Below the pieces are notes generated by a model. The model had not been told where the DNA came from and did not search any database. It saw nothing but the letters and a program-made list of their open reading frames with translations. From a virus: DNA of 22,734 nucleotides. Below are positions 1-5,072 of this stretch, piece after piece; the stretch's first letter is position 1; the number at the start of each line of letters is the position of its first letter. The position numbers and the translations under genes are program-made. The stretch lies in IMG/VR virus record IMGVR_UViG_3300017706_000001, positions 1 through 22,734 of that record. The stretch is one strand, 5' to 3'.

Positions 1-177
1 ATATCCACCTTGGTCATCTAAGAATTGTTCGTCAATATTAAGGATTGTAAAGTATCCGGTAGGTTCTGGAGTTGTGACAAGAGCATCAAATGTTTTGAGT
101 CTTAGTACTTCTAATGGTACACTATTGAATAGTAATGGTAAGGTTAGTAAAGCTAATAGTAGTGATGACCACTTCAT
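1..177 (-). CDS. CHASE2-domain protein, N-terminal part (cut by window edge)
   Basis: I see 59 codons running off the left edge, so the C-terminus is missing. The product starts with a hydrophobic segment (about residues 4-19, rich in Leu) that is either a signal anchor or the first membrane helix. It continues with 'LEVLRLKTFDALV' at 22-34 and 'FTILNIDEQFLDDQGGY' at 43-59. That pattern (helix with L-x-x-K-T-F/Y-D, then a beta strand ending in I-D-E/D, then L-x-x-x-G-x-[YW]) is the start of the CHASE2 extracytoplasmic sensor domain. In bacteria CHASE2 proteins often have three C-terminal membrane helices and sometimes a nucleotide cyclase or kinase, and they often sit beside FecR-domain genes, as here. 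The start ATG overlaps the stop of the upstream gene (ATGA), which supports it and suggests translational coupling. The family call rests on 59 residues only, and the output domain is unknown. Confidence 0.7.
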   Translation of the reverse strand, partial: MKWSSLLLALLTLPLLFNSVPLEVLRLKTFDALVTTPEPTGYFTILNIDEQFLDDQGGY

Positions 178-560
178 TTTATAATATTATAATTATTTAT
201 AACAACAAATGTTAAAACTATATTCATAGAAGTTATATAATTTTTACTAGAATTTTGAGAAATAAACCCAGCTACTATTGCTTTTTGTATTAAAAGATTA
301 TCTAAGTGTGGCTTGTCTTCTAGTAAAGGATTTTTTTCATACACGTTTGGTTTCTTTAAACCTTCATAAGTTGTATAAACATCTAAAGCATTTAAAGTCC
401 AAAAAAATATCATTTGATTTCTTGTTGGAGGTTCGTTGTAGTCTCCTACATTAAAAATAAATTCTTTAGGAGGAACATAGACTGCAGGTTGTTCAGGTAT
501 TGTTAAGTCTAGTTCAGCTTTTAAACTCAGGGATAACAACATTAATAATAAATACTTCAT
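174..560 (-). CDS. Small exported/membrane protein, DUF5658-like
   Basis: This 128-residue protein has a cleavable-looking signal peptide (MKYLLLMLLSLSLKA, residues 1-15) followed by a Pro-rich stretch up to about residue 46. Residues 50-75 contain 'FFWTLNALDVYTTYEGLKK' and then 'EKNPLL'. A D-x-x-T-T-x-x-G-L...E-x-NPLL arrangement in membrane helices is typical of the DUF5658 family, whose function is unknown. Two more hydrophobic segments follow at about 88-99 and 108-122. The start is well supported: an AAGGAG ribosome-binding site lies inside the last codons of the FecR gene, with normal spacing to the ATG. The gene sits between FecR and CHASE2 genes and overlaps the CHASE2 start by 4 nt, so it is probably made with them. 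DUF5658 membership is from pattern recognition and not a profile search. Confidence 0.7.
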   Translation of the reverse strand: MKYLLLMLLSLSLKAELDLTIPEQPAVYVPPKEFIFNVGDYNEPPTRNQMIFFWTLNALDVYTTYEGLKKPNVYEKNPLLEDKPHLDNLLIQKAIVAGFISQNSSKNYITSMNIVLTFVVINNYNIIK

Positions 561-561
561 A

Positions 562-1635
562 CTAATCTCCTTGTGTTATCTTAATAGTAGAGTCACCACC
601 ACCATTAACAACTATCTGTGTACTCTTACCGTTCTGTATCATTACAACAGTGTAAGCATTTGATTTATCTAAATCTAATTTAATAGTATCTTCTAAAATT
701 TTGTAGAATGTTATGACATTATCTGTTATAAAAGTATTTATTTGAGTATCACTATCGTATCCTACTTTAGTACCTTTTAAATCTATATCAGTTTTTAAAA
801 TTGTTGAAGTTTGGTCTAGCTCATTGACATCTTCTATAATGTCTAACAAGTCTTCAAGAAAGTTTACATCTAAATAATTAATGTCTAACTCTGTAAACTC
901 TAAACTGTCTTCTGCAAGATAGTCTGTTTCTAAATCATCAAACTCAAGGAAGTCAACATCAAGACTACTAACATTACTCCCTCCATCTTCTCTTTCATTC
1001 TGTGTCACTTCCCTAGGTGTATTTACAATTAACATGTTATCAATTAACTCTAGGGTCAAGTCAAGGATAACGGGATTTGTTGGTTTAGTTTCAAACATAG
1101 AAACTGTTGTAGCTTGGTAAGGTTTGTTAAGAACTACCTGTCCCATAGCTGTTGCGACAACTATCTCTCCACTTGGAAGACCGTCATCATCTGGTAATAA
1201 TATAACTAAGCTTCTACCTAACTCATCTACAGTCACAGTAAAATCTGTACCACGAATACCAATCGTAGCACTTGGAGTATTAATAGTTATATTTTCTTTA
1301 TCTATTGTAGCTAACTTACCGGTGATAAATCTTGCAGTACCACTAGCAAACTGAAGTGCCATCTTAGATTTAGAAGGGTCTGGGTCATAGATAAATTCAT
1401 CTATAATTAATTCAGAATGTTCAGTAAGTCTAACTTGACTGTCATCTAAAAAAGTAATGCCCAATCTCCCATTAGAAGTTTGGACATTATCGTAGCTGTT
1501 GATGTCTAGGTCTAATGCAGCTTGAAAAGTTAAATCTCTTACAACTCTACCACTACCTTTTAATTCTGTTATGTTTCCAATATTAGCAGCTTGTAGTTGT
1601 ACCACCATCATTTTGAACAATACAAACAGTACCAT
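562..1635 (-). CDS. FecR-domain periplasmic protein with curlin-like C-terminal tag
   Basis: The reading frame is open from 1746, but I prefer the ATG at 1633-1635. From there the protein starts MVLFVLFKMMVVQLQAANIG, a good signal peptide with a QAA cleavage site, and overlaps the curlin gene by only 53 nt. The longer form (394 aa) adds 37 residues but has an AGGA ribosome-binding site at good distance, so it cannot be excluded. The mature protein carries a FecR domain (about residues 70-205 of the long form), with the signature 'TPSATIGIRGTDFTV' near 155-169. FecR domains are periplasmic beta-rich domains involved in signalling and surface-structure systems. Residues 257-312 are an acidic segment of D/E-L/Y/F repeats. 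The last residues, GGGDSTIKITQGD, match the repeat of the neighbouring curlin protein (S-x5-Q-G-D). There is no cytoplasmic sigma or anti-sigma partner in view. Confidence 0.8.
   Translation of the reverse strand: MVLFVLFKMMVVQLQAANIGNITELKGSGRVVRDLTFQAALDLDINSYDNVQTSNGRLGITFLDDSQVRLTEHSELIIDEFIYDPDPSKSKMALQFASGTARFITGKLATIDKENITINTPSATIGIRGTDFTVTVDELGRSLVILLPDDDGLPSGEIVVATAMGQVVLNKPYQATTVSMFETKPTNPVILDLTLELIDNMLIVNTPREVTQNEREDGGSNVSSLDVDFLEFDDLETDYLAEDSLEFTELDINYLDVNFLEDLLDIIEDVNELDQTSTILKTDIDLKGTKVGYDSDTQINTFITDNVITFYKILEDTIKLDLDKSNAYTVVMIQNGKSTQIVVNGGGDSTIKITQGD
567..572 (-). promoter_or_regulatory. Ribosome-binding site embedded in the FecR gene end
   Basis: The minus strand reads AAGGAG followed by six bases and the ATG of the 128-residue DUF5658-like gene. 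It is one of the stronger Shine-Dalgarno matches in the left part of the window and overlaps the last codons of the FecR gene. It fixes the start at 560 and links translation of the two genes. Confidence 0.7.
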
Positions 1636-2299
1636 TGTTACCGTTAGAATTGATTTGCAACCAGTCTGAAACCAATGTTGAAGATTGGATAATGTTAAAT
1701 GTTCTGCTGTCACCTGTGTGGTCAAGGTAGAAGTATCCGTCTGCATATCCGCTTCCTGTAAAGTTTACTGTGTTGCTATCACCATCTACATCTACGTAGT
1801 TAGTAGCTCCATCATAGTTAATATCAAAATCAAAGGTGTTACTATCACCATTGATAATCCAGTCTAAGTCAACCGTACCTGCAAGTGCAGATGTACCTGT
1901 GTCTAATGTAAATGTGTTAGAACTTCCAGTTACATCAACATTGTAATCAGAACCATCTATCCCATAAGTATCAGTTGGGTCTCCTTGAATAGTAAATGTA
2001 TTACTATCTCCGTCAAACTCAAAAAAACCTGTAATGTTATCTCCAAGTATATCGCCTAAGAATTTATTGGTATTACCGATTTGATTTATATCTAATGTAA
2101 GATTCAAACCGTCTAAGTCTAATGCTGTTAATGTACCAGCAACAGAATCTAGTCCACCAATAATGTTAGAGTTTCCAAGTTGTTCTAAATCAATATTTGC
2201 TGTAGCACCAGATTGGTCAACATATATTTCGTTGTCAGCCCCGTATAGCAGTGATGCACTCATCATCACAACTAGGCTCATTAATTTTAATGTTTTCAT
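1583..2299 (-). CDS. Curlin-like repeat protein, probable secreted amyloid substrate
   Basis: This 238-residue protein begins with a signal peptide (MKTLKLMSLVVMMSASLLYGA, cleavage near residue 21). The rest is built of about eight imperfect repeats of roughly 20-30 residues, each with a short beta strand, a G-[DN/S]-[ST]-N turn and another strand: 'QLGNSNII' (40-47), 'QIGNTNKF' (73-80), 'GDSNTFTIQGD' (97-107), 'GSSNTFTLD' (125-133), 'GDSNTFDFD' (151-159), 'GDSNTVNF' (173-180), 'GDSRTFNIIQ' (196-205) and 'GNNGTVCIVQ' (220-229). Curlin repeats of CsgA/CsgB follow S-x5-Q-x-G-x-x-N-x5-Q. Several repeats keep this spacing, while others replace Gln by Asp. Two cysteines, at 226 and 238, close the protein. 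The gene overlaps csgG by 65 nt, and M1 is preferred because it gives a charged signal-peptide n-region. Its place beside CsgG/CsgF makes it the obvious substrate. Amyloid formation itself is inference. Confidence 0.75.
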   Translation of the reverse strand: MKTLKLMSLVVMMSASLLYGADNEIYVDQSGATANIDLEQLGNSNIIGGLDSVAGTLTALDLDGLNLTLDINQIGNTNKFLGDILGDNITGFFEFDGDSNTFTIQGDPTDTYGIDGSDYNVDVTGSSNTFTLDTGTSALAGTVDLDWIINGDSNTFDFDINYDGATNYVDVDGDSNTVNFTGSGYADGYFYLDHTGDSRTFNIIQSSTLVSDWLQINSNGNNGTVCIVQNDGGTTTSC

Positions 2300-3092
2300 A
2301 TTCCCAATAGCCTCTCTCTATTCCAATATTTATTATATTTAATACTCCAGTCTCTATTGCTTTTTGTAAAGCTATAGAAACACTTTCATTCTCAGCAACT
2401 CCTCCTTCTATTTCTACCAGTTCAGTACCGGCTTCTATAAAACGAAATACATCCTGAGAAATACTTGTGGATATAATACTTTTAGAAACTAATGTTTCGG
2501 TAAGCACTTCTCCAGTTGACACAGAAACTAATCGTAATGATATAGTAACTGTATCTTCTCTATACTGTTTACTATTACCTATTCCTAAGTATCTAGCACC
2601 AGCACCTCCAGATTTGAGGTTAGCTTCATAACTAACAACTCCTCCCTGAACTAATAACCCTGCAAATAGCAGTGGTTGCATCTTATTATCTTCTTTAAAC
2701 TCTTTACGTGTAGCCCTAATTAATTGTCTTTCTTTTGTTAAGTCATCTAATCCTACACGTTCTACAACTCTGAAAAATTTACCACCTGCAGCATGTTTAA
2801 AAGCTCTTATAAGAAATGCTTCAGGAGCTTGTGTAATAGCTGTGCTAAACAAAGCAAACGAACTATTACTTCTACGTTGTCCTGTTAAGTCTCTAAAGCT
2901 ATCGGGGTATATAGCTATAGTAGGTTTTACTTTTGCTCGTGGTAAGTTTTTTAATTCTTCTGACTGTAAATCTAATATAGAACTAGGCTTAATATCTTGT
3001 GTTAATGTTAAGTCTTTATTCTGATTTAAAACAGCACAACTAGAAAGTAAAACTACCGATAGGCAAAGAAATAGTCGTTGTATTTCCATCAC
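2235..3092 (-). CDS. csgG: CsgG, curli secretion channel lipoprotein
   Basis: The 285-residue length is close to E. coli CsgG (277). CsgG forms the nonameric outer-membrane beta-barrel that secretes curlin subunits. The N-terminus, IQRLFLCLSVVLLSSCAVL, is a lipoprotein signal with lipobox LSSC (Cys19) and resembles the E. coli signal itself. Recognisable family segments are 'DLTGQ' (68-72), 'FSTAITQ' (82-88), 'RVVERVGLDDLTKERQLIR' (108-126), 'YEANLKSGGAGARYLGIG' (155-172), 'LRLVSVSTGEVL' (187-198), 'FRFIE' (216-220) and 'AIETGVLNIINIGIERGYW' (245-263). The channel-constriction loop differs from E. coli (see findings). The gene overlaps csgF by 53 nt upstream and the curlin gene by 65 nt downstream. 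The tail after 264 is short, with two Cys (275, 279). Confident as a CsgG homologue; whether it is functional is not shown. Confidence 0.95.
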   Translation of the reverse strand: MMEIQRLFLCLSVVLLSSCAVLNQNKDLTLTQDIKPSSILDLQSEELKNLPRAKVKPTIAIYPDSFRDLTGQRRSNSSFALFSTAITQAPEAFLIRAFKHAAGGKFFRVVERVGLDDLTKERQLIRATRKEFKEDNKMQPLLFAGLLVQGGVVSYEANLKSGGAGARYLGIGNSKQYREDTVTISLRLVSVSTGEVLTETLVSKSIISTSISQDVFRFIEAGTELVEIEGGVAENESVSIALQKAIETGVLNIINIGIERGYWEYENIKINEPSCDDECITAIRG

Positions 3093-3534
3093 TGTCCGTT
3101 ATGTTTAAAGTTATTATTCCATCGACAACACTATATTCTATTGTGTTACCTTCTAATTCTAATATACCACTATCACTAGCAGTCTCTCCAAATAAATTTT
3201 CTACTAACTGTCTAGATAATTGTGCATATATTCTAGACTCTAAGTTTCTTATAAATCTTGCAAGAGTTGTATTCTCTTTGTCTCTTTTTATCTGGTCTTG
3301 AAGTGCTTTTATTTCTGCCTTTAATGCTTCTTTACGATTGAACTCTTGATTTTGGATTGTAAGATAATGTGATGATGTACCAACACCATTAAAGCTAGGA
3401 CTTTTAAACTTAAATACTACTTCATCTGCAATACTTCCTACAGACCAGAACATAATTAACATAGACCAAAAGAATATACAAAACTTACAGTTCCTTATAG
3501 TCTTTTCACTTTTAAATGTTGGTTTTAATTTCAT
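3040..3534 (-). CDS. csgF: CsgF, curli assembly factor
   Basis: CsgF binds the CsgG channel with its N-terminus, forming a second constriction, and helps couple secretion to fibre nucleation at the cell surface. This 164-residue protein has an unusually long signal peptide ending about SVGSIA/DE (residues 36/37). The mature N-terminus 'VVFKFKSPSFNGVGTSSHYL' (39-58) matches the channel-plugging segment of E. coli CsgF (TFQFRNPNFGG). The C-terminal 'DGIITLNITDSDGNTTTISL' (138-157) matches the E. coli DGQLQLNVTDRKTGQTSTI strand pair. Between them lies a charged, helical, coiled-coil-like stretch (about 64-92) that makes the protein longer than E. coli CsgF (138). The ATG overlaps the stop of the upstream small gene (ATGA), which supports the start although no clear ribosome-binding site is visible. 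The gene is the first of the curli block. Confidence 0.9.
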   Translation of the reverse strand: MKLKPTFKSEKTIRNCKFCIFFWSMLIMFWSVGSIADEVVFKFKSPSFNGVGTSSHYLTIQNQEFNRKEALKAEIKALQDQIKRDKENTTLARFIRNLESRIYAQLSRQLVENLFGETASDSGILELEGNTIEYSVVDGIITLNITDSDGNTTTISLPIGSFTF

Positions 3535-3707
3535 AATATTTTATCGTTTATCCAAAACATAAATAACATAAATCCAAATACAGATACTTGTACTATAGAA
3601 GCTACAGTAATTTGTTTCATTGGATGTACATCTTGCATCTTCTCTATCCAAGATTCATTTGGAGAAAGATTAACTGCTTGTAATATTTTCTTATCATCTA
3701 TTTTCAT
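3531..3707 (-). CDS. 58-aa single-TM protein between lysis and curli genes
   Basis: This small reading frame encodes 58 residues: a hydrophilic N-terminus (MKIDDKKILQAVNLSPNESW...), then one hydrophobic helix at about 34-53 (ITVASIVQVSVFGFMLFMFW), then a short tail INDKIL. It fits exactly between its neighbours, with ATGA overlaps on both sides (29-aa gene upstream, csgF downstream), and this is the main argument that it is real. I do not recognise a family. A C-terminally anchored protein in this place could be a second holin, antiholin or spanin component, or an accessory of the curli pore. These are guesses from position only. Confidence 0.65.
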   Translation of the reverse strand: MKIDDKKILQAVNLSPNESWIEKMQDVHPMKQITVASIVQVSVFGFMLFMFWINDKIL

Positions 3708-3793
3708 TGTAGTTGTTCTAATACACTTATAATAAATAAAAATACAAATATACTTATAATAGGTATTTCTAGTTTAATCTTTTCTTTTATCAT
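3704..3793 (-). CDS. 29-aa transmembrane micro-protein
   Basis: A 29-residue reading frame, MIKEKIKLEIPIISIFVFLF followed by IISVLEQLQ, with Lys-rich ends of the n-region and one hydrophobic helix at about 10-24. It overlaps the 3' end of the 116-residue gene by 20 nt and the next start by an ATGA junction (3704-3707). Without it, 66 nt would be non-coding inside an otherwise gap-free chain. A weak purine stretch (AAAAGAG) lies directly before the ATG. Very small size makes chance possible. The hydrophobic helix with positive n-region and the tight packing favour a real gene. Confidence 0.5.
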   Translation of the reverse strand: MIKEKIKLEIPIISIFVFLFIISVLEQLQ

Positions 3794-4124
3794 CTCTTTT
3801 AGCTTTTGAAATCTTAGCAGTATCAATTAATTGAGGTACTCCTAGTATTGTTTTAATCATAGTATCTTGTCTTATGATTTCATTATCAAGACTTCTTACT
3901 CTATCTATTAATGCAACTAAGATGCCATGTTGTGTATCTAACTTTACACCTAGTCTTTCTTCTATAGCTGCTATCTGTGCTTCTACTTTTGCATCAACAG
4001 TATCTAGTTTTGCTTCCATACCATCAACAATACGTATAACTAACTTATAAATAAACCAACCAAGACCTATTGCTGCTGCTATAGGAAATCCAACTTCTTG
4101 AATAAATACTACTACTTGTTCCAT
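3774..4124 (-). CDS. TM plus coiled-coil protein, lysis region
   Basis: This 116-residue protein has an N-terminal hydrophobic helix (about 9-30, GFPIAAAIGLGWFIYKLVI). A heptad-like helical region follows (about 34-95: 'AKLDTVDAKVEAQIAAIEERL', 'LIDRVRSLDNEII'), then a very basic tail (SKAKRDDKRKD). The architecture is like an inner-membrane spanin or holin accessory, but the Lys/Arg just after the helix would place the coiled coil in the cytoplasm by the positive-inside rule, so a spanin role is doubtful. Its start overlaps the holin stop (TAATG), indicating translational coupling. An 80-residue protein at 15378-15620 has the same layout. No family recognised with certainty. Confidence 0.8.
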   Translation of the reverse strand: MEQVVVFIQEVGFPIAAAIGLGWFIYKLVIRIVDGMEAKLDTVDAKVEAQIAAIEERLGVKLDTQHGILVALIDRVRSLDNEIIRQDTMIKTILGVPQLIDTAKISKAKRDDKRKD

Positions 4125-4597
4125 TAGTCTTTAGAAGTGTTAGAAGCTCCAAAGTAAAAAGATATAACAGCACTTGCCAAGCCACCAAGGTATCCAAGTA
4201 CAAGGTTTATAAGAGCTTCAGAGTTTTGCTCTGGTGGTTGTAGAGTGACAAGGAATATGTATCCCATAAATCCACCTACAACAGCTATGCCCATGATACG
4301 TGCTGTCCAGTCTTTACTGAACTTATTCCTAGCATCTTGTCCATCTTGTGTTTCTAATTTAAACACATCTACTTCAAGCTCTTTCATCTGTACTTCAAAA
4401 GCTTGTTCAGCTTTTTTAAGTTCTAACATTTGTTCAGGTGTAGCTTCTGCTATTCCTTTCTCTATAGCTTTTGGAGTATTAGGAACACCTAACACTTCTG
4501 ATATCATGTTAGCTGCCATGCCTCCCATCGGTCCACCCAAGGCAGTTCCTAATGTAGGTGCAACAGCTCCAACTATGTTTTTTAATAATCCTTTCAT
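4124..4597 (-). CDS. Holin, three-TM gene-transfer-agent type
   Basis: A 157-residue protein with a Gly/Ala-rich hydrophobic N-terminus (LLKNIVGAVAPTLGTALGGP, about 3-30), a charged helical middle (about 45-90, 'TPEQMLELKKAEQAFEVQMK') and two hydrophobic helices near the C-terminus (about 98-116 and 128-150, ending FYFGASNTSKD). This order, including the K-D-W-T-A-R-x-M turn before the second helix, is that of the GTA_holin_3TM family. Holins form inner-membrane lesions that release a signal-less lysozyme, and the lysozyme immediately upstream indeed lacks a signal peptide. One base separates the two genes and TAATG links it to the next gene. Confidence 0.8.
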   Translation of the reverse strand: MKGLLKNIVGAVAPTLGTALGGPMGGMAANMISEVLGVPNTPKAIEKGIAEATPEQMLELKKAEQAFEVQMKELEVDVFKLETQDGQDARNKFSKDWTARIMGIAVVGGFMGYIFLVTLQPPEQNSEALINLVLGYLGGLASAVISFYFGASNTSKD

Positions 4598-4598
4598 T

Positions 4599-5072
4599 TC
4601 AGGCTCCTAATACCATTTCTTGTAATTCTTTACTACGTCTACCAACTTGTCCATACCAACGACTGTCTTGCATTTGTACAGACATTTCTTTCCAGTTGTG
4701 TTCTCTACAAGCTTTTAACATGTTACGAAACTTTGAAAGTCTTGTACCACCTAGATTAAAACACATGTTGACTAACACTCTCTGTATAACTTCTGGTAAC
4801 TTTTCAAAGTCTTCCTCGCTTCCAAAGACATGTATAGTTTCCTTATAGTGCTTTTCAAAGTCATCCTCATAGTACATGTCTACAACTTCTTGAGTAACAG
4901 GTGTGCCAACTTCCCAATCATATTCCGGGTCGTTAGGTTGGCAAAGGTGTCCAACTCCTAGAGTTTTATAGCCTAGACTATCCATATAAATTTCTAACAC
5001 TTCGCCTTCGTGTCTCTTTATTTCAGCTTTGCAAAGTTCTATATCTAATTTATTATTTTTCTTGAAAAACAT
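4599..5072 (-). CDS. T4-type lysozyme (endolysin, GH24)
   Basis: A muramidase that cleaves peptidoglycan at lysis. The 157-residue protein contains the GH24 catalytic triad in T4 spacing: Glu22 in 'RHEG', Asp31 in 'YMDSLGY' and Thr37 in 'KTLGVGH' (T4 E11, D20, T26; same 9 and 6 residue intervals). The C-terminal half has the family helices 'VLVNMCFNLGGTRLSKFRNM' (about 99-118) and 'DSRWYGQVGRRSKEL' (about 136-150). The N-terminus MFFKKNNK is not a signal peptide, so export must depend on the holin encoded next. The start overlaps the end of the preceding 1375-codon gene by 20 nt and follows AGGATTAA, a reasonable ribosome-binding site. Confidence 0.93.
   Translation of the reverse strand: MFFKKNNKLDIELCKAEIKRHEGEVLEIYMDSLGYKTLGVGHLCQPNDPEYDWEVGTPVTQEVVDMYYEDDFEKHYKETIHVFGSEEDFEKLPEVIQRVLVNMCFNLGGTRLSKFRNMLKACREHNWKEMSVQMQDSRWYGQVGRRSKELQEMVLGA

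Noticed and set aside
1124-1354. Plus-strand open frame opposite the FecR gene
   Set aside because: Lies fully within the FecR domain coding sequence on the other strand; no start signal, and the FecR frame has clear family motifs.
1583-1640. Programmed frameshift joining curlin and FecR
   Set aside because: The frames overlap, but I found no convincing slippery heptamer or downstream structure, and FecR has its own signal-peptide start.
3774-4124. Inner-membrane spanin (Rz-like)
   Set aside because: TM plus coiled-coil layout fits superficially, but positive residues after the helix suggest a cytoplasmic C-terminus, and no partner o-spanin is present.
4245-4848. Two plus-strand frames (121 and 96 codons) opposite holin and lysozyme
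   Set aside because: The opposite strand carries genes with catalytic and membrane motifs; these frames have unlikely composition (Cys/Ser/Pro rich) and no ribosome-binding site.
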